Shown here piece after piece: positions 18,107 through 24,460 of a stretch of DNA of 25,736 nt (position 1 is the stretch's first letter; each line of letters starts with the position of its first letter). The notes beneath the pieces were generated by a model. That model was given only the letters and a program-made list of their open reading frames with translations, had not been told where the DNA came from and ran no database searches. Source of the DNA: Bacteroidota bacterium (GTDB lineage Bacteria; Bacteroidota; Bacteroidia; UBA8524); assembly GCA_003531115.1 (NCBI GenBank), contig DQHT01000006.1, forward strand, positions 12,034 through 37,769, given 5' to 3'. The position numbers were made by a program, and so were the translations under genes.

Positions 18107-18949
18107 ATGAAAACACTATTCACCCTGTTACTTGTTCTTGGAACGCTGACTTTAGCGAATGCACAGGACAAAATTTACATGACAAGCGGAAAGATCATCG
18201 ACTGTAAAGTAACCGAGGTCGGCACCGAAGAGATCAAATACAAAGTCAGCACCGAAGCGGATGCTGCCACCTTCTCCGTTAAAAAGATCGATGTCATTAA
18301 GATCGAATTTGCCAACGGACATGTCGAAAAGTTTAAAGAAGAGTTGGATGACCCGGATCTATACAAAGACAACAAGAAAAACGCCTGGAAATTTGATTTT
18401 GCGTCTCCCCTGTTCAGTTCCTCCATTTTCGGCTACGAGCGTTCCATCCGCCCCGGATTCAGTCTGGAGGCGAACCTGGGGATTATCGGTATGGGTTATG
18501 ATATCTATAATGTAAAACCCCGTGGGGCTTTGTTAAAATTCGGACCAAAGTTTATGAAAACACCCGATTTCAGAACCGGTTCCCTGCGCTATTACCATGT
18601 GTTAAAAGGAGCCTATATCCAACCCCAGGTAATTTTTGGAATCTATGAATCCGATGTGAACCACTATTATGGCTATTGGAACAATGGAAGCGGAGGGAGA
18701 GAAACCACAACTTATGGAAATGTTATGATCAATTTTGGGAAACAATCGGTTTTTGCCAATGCTTTCCTGATCGATATTTATGCTGGCGTGGGCTATGGAT
18801 TTTCAAATACCACAACCAACAATATAAATCCTGACCCCCACTATAATGAGTATTTCTTTTATACCCCTACTTTTGGTGTGATGGACCCGGATATGGATAT
18901 CCCCGTCAGCATCACAGCCGGTATCAAATTTGGTTTCCTCACCCGTTGA
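18107..18949 (+). CDS. Envelope protein, tandem paralogue 2 of 3
   Basis: 280 residues, same architecture as its neighbours: signal peptide, the DKIYMTSGKIIDCKVTEVGT module, then a barrel-like region ending ITAGIKFGFLTR. The first ~95 residues are nearly identical to copies 1 and 3, and the shared FRTGSLRYYHVLKGAYIQPQ and MINFGKQSVFANAFLID blocks make it closest to copy 3. The differences concentrate in two stretches, about residues 180-198 and 240-262, which in a barrel would be surface loops. Spaced 20 and 21 bases from its neighbours. Function unknown. Confidence 0.75.
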   Translation: MKTLFTLLLVLGTLTLANAQDKIYMTSGKIIDCKVTEVGTEEIKYKVSTEADAATFSVKKIDVIKIEFANGHVEKFKEELDDPDLYKDNKKNAWKFDFASPLFSSSIFGYERSIRPGFSLEANLGIIGMGYDIYNVKPRGALLKFGPKFMKTPDFRTGSLRYYHVLKGAYIQPQVIFGIYESDVNHYYGYWNNGSGGRETTTYGNVMINFGKQSVFANAFLIDIYAGVGYGFSNTTTNNINPDPHYNEYFFYTPTFGVMDPDMDIPVSITAGIKFGFLTR

Positions 18950-18970
18950 CAAGAAAATTAATACTATCCC

Positions 18971-19834
18971 ATGAAAACAGTATTCACCCTATTATTTGTA
19001 CTCGGCGCCTTTGCACTGGCGAATGCGCAGGACAAAATTTACATGACTTCCGGCAAGATCATCGAATGTAAAGTAACCGAAGTCGGTACCGAAGAGATCA
19101 AATACAAAGTTGGCACCGAAGCCGATGCGGCCACCTTCGCCGTTAAAAAGATCGATGTGATCAAGATCGAATTTGCCAACGGACATGTCGAAAAGTTCAA
19201 AGAAGAATTGGAAGATCCGGATCTCTATACCGACAATAAAAAAACAGCCTGGAAATTTGACTTTGTGTCGCCCTTGACCGGTCTCAGTATTTTTGGCTAT
19301 GAACGTTCCATACGTCCCGGCTTTAGTTTGGAAGGGAATTTTGGGATCATTGGAGCAGGTATCGACCAGGAAGATGCAAATCCTTTTGGCGCCCTGGTAA
19401 AATTCGGACCTAAGTTTATGAAGACCCCCGATTTCCGTACAGGATCCCTGCGTTATTACCATGTATTAAAAGGCGCCTATATTCAGCCACAGGTTATTTT
19501 GGGTGCCTTCTCTTCCGATATTACCTACAATACCTATACCCAGGACCCGAATAATCCCTGGAATTGGATTCCCAATTCGACTACTGTCAGAGAAAACACA
19601 ACCTATGGTAGTGTCATGATCAACTTTGGAAAACAATCGGTATTTGCCAATGCTTTTTTAATCGATCTGTATGCAGGTATCGGGTATGGATTCAAAAATT
19701 TATCAAACAAAAACAACCTGCCAAATGCACAGACCGAAAGGTATATGCACCGAACCTATGGTGTTTTGACCGGGGGCGACGACCTGCCTATTGCCTTTTC
19801 GGCAGGGGTGAAGTTGGGGTTCCTTACCAAATAG
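18971..19834 (+). CDS. Envelope protein, tandem paralogue 3 of 3
   Basis: 287 residues with signal peptide (MKTVFTLLFVLGAFALANAQ), the DKIYMTSGKIIECKVTEVGT module and a barrel-like C-terminal region ending SAGVKLGFLTK. Compared with copy 2, the variable stretch near 175-200 is longer and richer in Asn, Thr and Trp (TQDPNNPWNWIPNSTT). The NVKPRGAL segment of copies 1 and 2 is replaced by a different loop (DQEDANPFGALV). It is the last gene of the set and is followed at 49 bases by a strong hairpin terminator. Confidence 0.75.
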   Translation: MKTVFTLLFVLGAFALANAQDKIYMTSGKIIECKVTEVGTEEIKYKVGTEADAATFAVKKIDVIKIEFANGHVEKFKEELEDPDLYTDNKKTAWKFDFVSPLTGLSIFGYERSIRPGFSLEGNFGIIGAGIDQEDANPFGALVKFGPKFMKTPDFRTGSLRYYHVLKGAYIQPQVILGAFSSDITYNTYTQDPNNPWNWIPNSTTVRENTTYGSVMINFGKQSVFANAFLIDLYAGIGYGFKNLSNKNNLPNAQTERYMHRTYGVLTGGDDLPIAFSAGVKLGFLTK

Positions 19835-19882
19835 TAGCAGGAGCAGGATTCAAAGGATTTGAAAGATTATAAGGATAAAAGG

Positions 19883-19906
19883 AAAAGGGGCTTCGCCCCT
19901 TTTTTT
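19883..19906. terminator. Bidirectional intrinsic terminator
   Basis: AAAAGGGGC, a three-base TTC loop, then GCCCCTTTT and further T residues: a nine-base-pair stem with a T run on both strands. It lies between the convergent triplicated envelope genes (ending 19834) and the FG-GAP gene, whose stop codon (19905-19907) overlaps its edge, so it can end both transcripts. Confidence 0.85.
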
Positions 19907-22148
19907 ATGGGTGGACCAGAAGTTTGAAGTGTAGGCCGTTGCCGGCTTCCAGAAGATAGATACCCTTGGGGAGAGGTTGGGGCAATTCTCCGACTCCATC
20001 CAGAAAGCTTAGCTGTACGATCTTTTTGCCTTGCATGTCGAATAGCTGAAAGGTTTCATTTAGCGGTGCTGTCAGGTAAAGTTTTTCAGCCCTGTTACCC
20101 TGAACAGGGTTGGGGTATAGGTGCACGGAAAGATTGAGTGGCTCCTGGATCGCTTGTGCGATCTGGCCGCCTTGTTTTATAAAATTAAGCTTATCCACCT
20201 GCACGCCGGTAAAGCGCTCATAGCCGGTATTCCCGGGCCAGCGCACCAATACAGAGTCGATGGCAGTTCCTTTAGCGAGTCCAAAATGCAGGCGGGCGGG
20301 TTTTTGCATGCGTACGCCCCTGCCGGCGCTTACTTCCTGCATGTATTTTTTTCCGTTGGCATATACTTCTACCCTTGCCCCGATGGCCAACAGGTTTCCG
20401 CTAGTTGCTAGTAATTCGATCTCGGTCCAGTGTTCCTCCCAGCTCGGGTAATTGTTTTTCCAGATCCGGAAACGTCCTCCTTCGCCAATGGCCATATCGA
20501 GTTTGCCATCATTGTCCCAATCGGCCCAGCACACATCTTCGCCACTTACAACCTCAGCAATACCGACTTCTTTGCTTACCAGTTTGAACTTGCCCGCATC
20601 TTCCTGCTGGTACATGTCGATATAGCGGCATCCATAAAAGGTGGTGATGGCAAAGTCCAGATCGCCGTCATTGTCCATATCGCCCCAGGCACCACCGGCA
20701 TGGGTTTCTTCATATTCGATCCCCGAGGTATGGGTTTCTCCATAAAACATATAAGCCGGAGCTCCCCCATTGCGGTACAATTGGGTTGGCAAATGATCGT
20801 ATTGCAGTATAAACGCCGGGTGCGCCAGCATGGGCACCAGCAGGTCAAAGTCGCCATCGTTGTCGTAATCGCCCCAGTCCACTCCGGTACCATGGCTCGA
20901 CTGGTTAAATTTATTCCTGTCGAGCCCCAAAGCCCCAGCCATATCGGTAAACTTTCCATTGCCTTCATTGCGCCAGAGTTCATCGGGTTCGAGGTAATAA
21001 TTCGTTACATAGAGGTCGAGGTCGCCATCGTTATCGTAATCGCACCAGGCCGAACCCCGGCTGCGGCGGTGCACAAAATTCGCAGGATAGATCATGCTGG
21101 TGGCATCGGTAAAACTGCCCGCTCCATCGTTTAAAAACAAATAATTCGGAACGATATCCGGCCCGCCAGCAGGATACATGGTCCATAGCCGGCCAATAAA
21201 AATATCCGGAAACCCGTCCTGGTTAATATCCGCAATGCTGTAGCTGGATACGCCGCGCACCGGAATTTGGGCAGCGACACTTTGTTGAATGAAGTTGCCG
21301 TTTTTTTGGTTCATCAGCACCTGATGTCCGGCCGAATCTGCATAGAGCAATAAAATATCCGGCGCCCCGTCGTTATTGATATCGATAATGGGATGCAGGG
21401 AAATACCTGCCGGGTTATATCCCAAGCGCGTTGTTTCATCCGAAAAGGTAAAATCTTTATTATTGAAGTACACCCTGCCAGCCACCACGATATCCAAAAA
21501 ACCATCGCCATTGAGGTCGGCCGTAGCAATGTTCTGGTTTCCAAGGGTAAGGGGAAAACCCGCTGCTTCGGTAACATCTTTAAACCAACTCTCATCCGGC
21601 TGGTAAATATTTTCCTTTACGAGGGTAATAGCCAGTGTTCTTCTGTTCCCCAGGCTCCACTGGTTGCCATTGCGGAAATAGAGGCCGTAGTAATCACCCC
21701 CCGATGGAGAAGAACAGGATTTTTCTGTACCTGCCATTTCTGCCATAACCAAAACATCCGTTTCGCGGCCACTCAGGCTGATAAAGAATTGGTTATTGCG
21801 CAATTCAAGTGGTTCACTCAAGGTAACCTCAATGTATTCCAGGCCTTCCTTCGTTTTGTTAACGGCATAGGGACCGGAAATGACTTTATCCAATTGCGGA
21901 AAGGCCACACCTCCTTCATGGCCGAGGATGCTTACCTGTACACTTCCAGTCGATGATTTCCCGCTGAGGGCCACCACCAGTTTGTGCAGCCGAATAGGTT
22001 GTTCCAAATCAACCCGTGCCACATACCGTTCAAAATTCACCGACAAAGCCACCAGGTTATTCGTGGGGTTATAAAGCGAAAGGCTGTCCTGGCCCGACGA
22101 GGGGAGGGAGAGGAGGATGTTTATGAGAAGGATAATGCGTAGGTTCAT
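19905..22148 (-). CDS. FG-GAP/ASPIC-UnbV repeat protein with T9SS sorting domain
   Basis: 747 residues from ATG 22148. A signal peptide (MNLRIILLINILLSLPSSGQ) leads into a beta-sandwich-like region (about 30-165). Then come seven FG-GAP/VCBS calcium-binding loops of the DxDxDG type: DLNGDGFLD, DINNDGAPD, DINQDGFPD, DYDNDGDLD, DYDNDGDFD, DMDNDGDLD, DWDNDGKLD, which together should form a beta-propeller. An ASPIC/UnbV domain follows (GARVEVYANGKKYMQEVSAG ... VRWPG), and the C-terminus is a type A T9SS sorting domain (LYPNPVQGN ... LPKGIYLL). It is therefore exported by the T9SS; a surface or secreted binding role is likely, ligand unknown. The open frame runs on to 22271, but that extension is translated repeat DNA, so ATG 22148 is used. 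The stop is beside a hairpin terminator. Confidence 0.88.
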   Translation of the reverse strand: MNLRIILLINILLSLPSSGQDSLSLYNPTNNLVALSVNFERYVARVDLEQPIRLHKLVVALSGKSSTGSVQVSILGHEGGVAFPQLDKVISGPYAVNKTKEGLEYIEVTLSEPLELRNNQFFISLSGRETDVLVMAEMAGTEKSCSSPSGGDYYGLYFRNGNQWSLGNRRTLAITLVKENIYQPDESWFKDVTEAAGFPLTLGNQNIATADLNGDGFLDIVVAGRVYFNNKDFTFSDETTRLGYNPAGISLHPIIDINNDGAPDILLLYADSAGHQVLMNQKNGNFIQQSVAAQIPVRGVSSYSIADINQDGFPDIFIGRLWTMYPAGGPDIVPNYLFLNDGAGSFTDATSMIYPANFVHRRSRGSAWCDYDNDGDLDLYVTNYYLEPDELWRNEGNGKFTDMAGALGLDRNKFNQSSHGTGVDWGDYDNDGDFDLLVPMLAHPAFILQYDHLPTQLYRNGGAPAYMFYGETHTSGIEYEETHAGGAWGDMDNDGDLDFAITTFYGCRYIDMYQQEDAGKFKLVSKEVGIAEVVSGEDVCWADWDNDGKLDMAIGEGGRFRIWKNNYPSWEEHWTEIELLATSGNLLAIGARVEVYANGKKYMQEVSAGRGVRMQKPARLHFGLAKGTAIDSVLVRWPGNTGYERFTGVQVDKLNFIKQGGQIAQAIQEPLNLSVHLYPNPVQGNRAEKLYLTAPLNETFQLFDMQGKKIVQLSFLDGVGELPQPLPKGIYLLEAGNGLHFKLLVHP

Positions 22149-22151
22149 AGT

Positions 22152-22159
22152 CAAATGTA
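22152..22159 (-). promoter_or_regulatory. -7 promoter box for the FG-GAP gene
   Basis: Reads TACATTTG on the minus strand, a full TAnnTTTG match, only three bases before the ATG at 22148. Transcription would begin at or next to the start codon, so the mRNA may be leaderless. No -33 TTG was found upstream; the 7-base repeat occupies that position. Confidence 0.45.
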
Positions 22160-22164
22160 CGAAA

Positions 22165-22192
22165 TTGACCATAGACCATTGACCATAGACCA
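22165..22192. repeat. 7-base-period tandem repeat (TTGACCA/TAGACCA)
   Basis: Four perfect heptads alternating TTGACCA and TAGACCA. It sits just upstream of the FG-GAP gene promoter box and resembles the heptads at 24366-24460 (shared period and GAC core). Confidence 0.85.
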
Positions 22193-22225
22193 TGGCTTTT
22201 TGCAAGTGCGTATCGTTAATGCGGG

Positions 22226-22337
22226 GACGAGGGGACTTGGAGACGAGGGGACTTGGGGACGAAGAGAACAAAATGGTCCGTTTGCTGAGCTTGTCGAAGT
22301 AAACGGACGAGCAGAGACTTCAGACGAGGGGACTTGG
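22226..22337. repeat. Three copies of a 15-base unit GACGAGGGGACTTGG
   Basis: Exact copies at 22226-22240, 22242-22256 and 22323-22337; the first two are one base apart and a degenerate start of another (GACGAAGAG) follows the second. The third is separated by a TGAGC-type hairpin, as if that element had inserted into the run. Confidence 0.8.
22271..22308. repeat. TGAGC-type palindromic element, copy 1
   Basis: GTCCGTTT (22276-22283) and AAACGGAC (22301-22308) form an eight-base-pair stem around a 17-base loop that contains TGAGC and TCGAAGT. It is preceded by AAATG. Copy 2 is at 22472-22503. Confidence 0.65.
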
Positions 22338-22350
22338 GGATTGGGAAAAG

Positions 22351-22463
22351 AAAGTCATAGAAGCCACAAAGCGCCAAAGCTTCAGTTGCGGTCAAACAGC
22401 TTTGGCGCGGTGAATATAGATTTTGGCCTGAAGAAGCACCTGGATGTGAAGACGTAGGGAGAC
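22351..22463 (+). repeat. Inverted repeat arm A flanking the HEPN-MNT pair
   Basis: Starts AAAGTCATAGAAG, contains an 11-base-pair hairpin (GCGCCAAAGCT at 22371-22381 with AGCTTTGGCGC at 22398-22408), continues through a 25-base segment (22399-22423) that is identical to arm B on the other strand, and ends GGATGTGAAGACGTAGGGA. Outside the identical core the two arms are alignable but diverged. Confidence 0.75.
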
Positions 22464-22471
22464 GAGAAGCT

Positions 22472-22503
22472 AAATGATCCGTCACACTGAGCGGAGTAGA
22501 AGT
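22472..22503. repeat. TGAGC-type element, copy 2
   Basis: AAATGATCCGT, then CACACTGAGC and GTAGAAGT, in the same order and nearly the same spacing as copy 1 (AAATGGTCCGT, TGAGC, TCGAAGT). The flanking stem of copy 1 is not kept. Confidence 0.5.
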
Positions 22504-22539
22504 TCGCCCGAATCGGGTGAAGCTACCGGGTGATGATTG

Positions 22540-22872
22540 TTAATCCAACTTGGATTTAATCTCGTCCATCAAAGGATCTAAATGGCGGGTTAAGATTGAC
22601 CAAATAATGGCGTCATCCACATTATCATACGAATGAACCAATCTGTTTCTTAAACTGATTATTTGCGAAGCGCTATATAAACTGTTATCAGGTGATTCTT
22701 TCAAAAATTTGTTGACGGCTTCTCCAATGATCCCGAGATGTCGCTCCACGGCACTCTTAGTTTTAGGATCTTTTTGATAATCTGTAAAGGAACTAGTCTC
22801 TTTTGTGAAATTCCGAATCAGTTCGATCGAGTTGGAAATGTCAGACAAAAACTTTTTCTCCTTCTCGGTCAT
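22540..22872 (-). CDS. hepT: HEPN-domain toxin, HepT-like (DUF86)
   Basis: 110 residues, all helical, the usual length for minimal HEPN proteins. The HEPN RNase motif R-x4-H-x-Y is intact: Arg75, His80 and Tyr82 in LRNRLVHSY. Known HepT proteins are RNases, often acting on tRNA, that are silenced when the partner MntA nucleotidyltransferase attaches AMP to the motif Tyr (type VII toxin-antitoxin). Here the MNT gene is upstream and overlaps by 32 bases, so the antitoxin is translated first. The pair is AT-richer than its neighbours: by hand count 22681-22740 has 24 G+C of 60, while 21061-21120 in the FG-GAP gene has 33. Together with the flanking inverted repeats this suggests acquisition by transfer. 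Confidence 0.88.
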   Translation of the reverse strand: MTEKEKKFLSDISNSIELIRNFTKETSSFTDYQKDPKTKSAVERHLGIIGEAVNKFLKESPDNSLYSASQIISLRNRLVHSYDNVDDAIIWSILTRHLDPLMDEIKSKLD

Positions 22873-23176
22873 AAATTAATTTTTTTGTTCGATCGATATT
22901 TGATTTGAGATAGGGATTTCTAATGGAGTCTTCAGTTAACAAATCAACTTGTCTCTCAAAAAGTGCTTCTAACTTGTCCCACAATGAAATTAACGCTTCT
23001 CCTCTGTCAACCGGGTCGTCAATGTCGATTTTTACAACAATGTCAATGTCGCTGCTTACAGGGTCAAAATGGTCGGTGATCGAAGATCCGAATGCATAGA
23101 TTTTGTCCACCCTATGCGCGCGGCATAAGTCAACAAAATCAGTGTGTCTTTCACGTATCAGCGACATCAAGTCCAT
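22841..23176 (-). CDS. mntA: MNT-domain nucleotidyltransferase antitoxin, MntA-like
   Basis: 111 residues from ATG 23176. The minimal nucleotidyltransferase motif is AFGSSITDHFDPVSSDIDIV: Gly30-Ser31, then Asp43-x-Asp45 (11 residues between GS and DxD, one more than the most common spacing), with a likely third Asp in QVDLLTE. MntA-type proteins AMPylate their HEPN partner to block it. The open frame extends to 23230, but the extra 18 residues are basic, lie upstream of the -7 box and lack family similarity. Met at 23167 is another possible start, given how close the promoter box is. Its end overlaps the HEPN gene by 32 bases. Low G+C (22 of 60 at 22921-22980). Confidence 0.87.
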   Translation of the reverse strand: MDLMSLIRERHTDFVDLCRAHRVDKIYAFGSSITDHFDPVSSDIDIVVKIDIDDPVDRGEALISLWDKLEALFERQVDLLTEDSIRNPYLKSNIDRTKKLIYDREGEKVFV

Positions 23177-23179
23177 ATC

Positions 23180-23187
23180 CAAATATA
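23180..23187 (-). promoter_or_regulatory. -7 promoter box for the MNT-HEPN operon
   Basis: Reads TATATTTG on the minus strand, a full TAnnTTTG match, three bases upstream of ATG 23176 and twelve upstream of ATG 23167. Transcription would start near the first of these, implying a leaderless or very short-leader message. No -33 TTG seen. Confidence 0.4.
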
Positions 23188-23230
23188 CACATATTTTTTT
23201 CGATTGTAGCCGCCTAAGCCTTATCACCAT

Positions 23231-23349
23231 TCAATAAGCCCTGAAAGGGCGTTATAAGGAGCTTACGGAATTCCCAAAATATCTGCTCGCCCTGCGACGC
23301 CATAAATGGAAGTCGCTACTTCAACTTTGTTTTCCAGACTTAGAATCTT
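23231..23349. other. Intergenic segment with two small hairpins
   Basis: GCCCTGAAAGGGC (23238-23250) is a five-base-pair stem with a GAA loop just upstream of the MNT open frame. GCGAC (23294-23298) and GTCGC (23312-23316) enclose GCCATAAATGGAA. No coding region is visible. Both look like short dispersed palindromes rather than terminators, since neither is followed by a T run. Confidence 0.5.
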
Positions 23350-23470
23350 ACTTCACCTACTTCTTCACGTCCGTATTGCTATGTCGGGCCGAAATCTATA
23401 TTCACCGCGCCAAAGCAGCCGGACCTTGCGGTCCTGAGAGCTTTGGCAGCTATCCATCTTCTATGTCTTT
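23350..23470 (-). repeat. Inverted repeat arm B flanking the HEPN-MNT pair
   Basis: Reverse-strand counterpart of arm A: AAAGACATAGAAG at its start, hairpin halves GCCAAAGC (23409-23416) and GCTTTGGC (23440-23447) enclosing an inner GGACC-TTGC-GGTCC hairpin, the 25-base identical core (23392-23416), then GGACGTGAAGAAGTAGG. The loop differs from arm A, as expected for an old structured repeat. Confidence 0.75.
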
Positions 23471-23522
23471 GTCTTCCTGTCTTTAAATCCTTCAAAGTCC
23501 ACCCTACCTCCATACTTCCCTG

Positions 23523-24104
23523 CTAAAACGTTCCTGCCATCTCCAAAAACTCCCCCGGATAAATCGGCTTCTCCAAATCAAAACTCACGCTATCCATCAA
23601 ACCGGCATTTTTAAAAACCAGCCAAACCAACTCCGAACAATACAGCTTCCCGTTCTCATGGTTATTAAAATCATAATCGAAAGGAGCAGCATGCGCTTTG
23701 AACCAGCTGATCTCTGCGCCTAGTTTTTCCCGAAGTTCATCCGTGAGGTGCTGAGGGCGCAGGATGGTATAGGAACAAACATCGCTGAGGTCCATAAACA
23801 TTTGCAGTTCGTCGTAGCGGATACCGTTGCTGTCGCTGCCATCGGGGGTGGCGTGGAGCACATAAACTTTATCCTCTTCCCTGATCAGGATGCCGATATG
23901 GGAATAATCGTCGTTGCTGCCGTTAAAGAGTTTAACCACCTTGCTATGAGCGGATTGCCCCTGGGCGAGCAGGATATCATAATCCTGCATCTTTTCCATA
24001 GCTGCCGCATCTACCACTACCTGATTCGTTTTGTAGAAAAAGAGGTAGAATAATGCAAGGAACAAAAAAGAAAATGTAACGATTTTAACGGGACTTCTTC
24101 CCAC
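23523..24104 (-). CDS. YiiX-like permuted papain-fold (NlpC/P60-type) protein, membrane-anchored
   Basis: 193 residues. An N-terminal hydrophobic segment (about 8-24) is an anchor or uncleaved signal. The soluble part has the YiiX/YebB-type order in which the catalytic His precedes the Cys: DILLAQGQSAHSKVVKLFNG (about 43-62), SHIGI with His69, and GKLYCSELVWLVF with Cys156. Members are thought to be amidases or peptidases acting on lipid- or cell-wall-linked substrates, but natural substrates are mostly unknown. The start overlaps by 20 bases the end of the small two-helix membrane protein gene, so the two are coupled and may work together at the membrane. Confidence 0.8.
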   Translation of the reverse strand: MGRSPVKIVTFSFLFLALFYLFFYKTNQVVVDAAAMEKMQDYDILLAQGQSAHSKVVKLFNGSNDDYSHIGILIREEDKVYVLHATPDGSDSNGIRYDELQMFMDLSDVCSYTILRPQHLTDELREKLGAEISWFKAHAAPFDYDFNNHENGKLYCSELVWLVFKNAGLMDSVSFDLEKPIYPGEFLEMAGTF

Positions 24105-24327
24105 CAGCGTCCATAAAATAGCCTATCACCAAACCCACCACGGCAAAAATGGCCATGCTCAAAAGGATATTGCCCATGATATTGCCGTGCTCTGCTATAT
24201 CTCCAATATGCTTCATATACCCGCCAATGCTCCCTCCTACCTTTACCTGAACCAGGTCAGACTGGAAATAATAGCTCAGGGGAATACCCAGTAGCGCCCC
24301 GATTATTGCGAATGTTACCTTTTTCAT
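24085..24327 (-). CDS. Small two-helix membrane protein, unrecognised
   Basis: 80 residues with two hydrophobic helices (about 5-21 and 53-70) joined by a Gly-rich, partly charged loop (VKVGGSIGGYMKHIGDIAEHG) and a basic tail GGKKSR. No named family recognised. It precedes and overlaps by 20 bases the YiiX-like gene, so it is probably its partner. Upstream on the same strand is TATCTTTA (one base off the -7 consensus), six bases before the ATG, which could be its promoter. Confidence 0.65.
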   Translation of the reverse strand: MKKVTFAIIGALLGIPLSYYFQSDLVQVKVGGSIGGYMKHIGDIAEHGNIMGNILLSMAIFAVVGLVIGYFMDAGGKKSR

Positions 24328-24365
24328 AATTTAAAGATACGGGTTATTGGGGTTGAAAGCAGAAT

Positions 24366-24460
24366 GTCGACGGTCGACGGACCACAGTCGACAGAAGTCG
24401 CGGTATATGGAATTACGTATCTAGCCGTTGACCGTCGACCGTTGACCGTTGACTGTCGAC
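24366..24460. repeat. Inverted pair of 7-base-period repeats next to hipT
   Basis: Left arm 24366-24400: heptads GTCGACG, GTCGACG, GACCACA, GTCGACA, then a degraded one. Right arm 24426-24460: CGTTGAC, CGTCGAC, CGTTGAC, CGTTGAC, TGTCGAC. The right arm read on the other strand has the left arm's pattern (GTCRACR), so the two can fold on each other around a 25-base centre. The last base of the right arm is the first base of the hipT stop codon (24460-24462). Confidence 0.85.

Larger units (their letters stand above)
17232..19834 (+). repeat. Tandem triplication of an envelope protein gene
   Basis: Three direct copies of about 850 bases with 20-21-base spacers. Similarity is strongest over the first ~290 bases of each copy and over the leader ATCCC just before each ATG, falls in two interior stretches, and returns at the 3' end. 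This points to tandem duplication with later loop divergence or partial gene conversion. Confidence 0.85.
22149..22539. other. Gene-free stretch packed with small repeats
   Basis: No credible coding region in 391 bases. It holds a -7 box, a 7-base-period repeat, three copies of a 15-base G-rich unit, two TGAGC-type elements, one arm of the inverted repeat that brackets the HEPN-MNT genes and a short CCCGA-A-TCGGG hairpin (22504-22520). Open frames that cross it (for example 22155-22457 plus, 22216-22485 minus) are low-complexity translations of these repeats. Confidence 0.7.

Noticed and set aside
22149..22271. 41-residue N-terminal extension of the FG-GAP protein
   Set aside because: It translates the heptad repeat and G-rich units; the signal peptide begins at ATG 22148 right after a promoter box.
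22165..22337. CRISPR array
   Set aside because: Units of 7 and 15 bases without regular unique spacers, and no cas genes in the window.
22155..22485. Open frames of 100 (plus) and 89 (minus) codons over the repeat cluster
   Set aside because: Low-complexity translations of tandem and palindromic repeats, with no domain or start context.
22540..23230. Insertion sequence between the inverted arms
   Set aside because: The enclosed genes are HEPN and MNT proteins; no transposase is present, so a classical IS is not supported.
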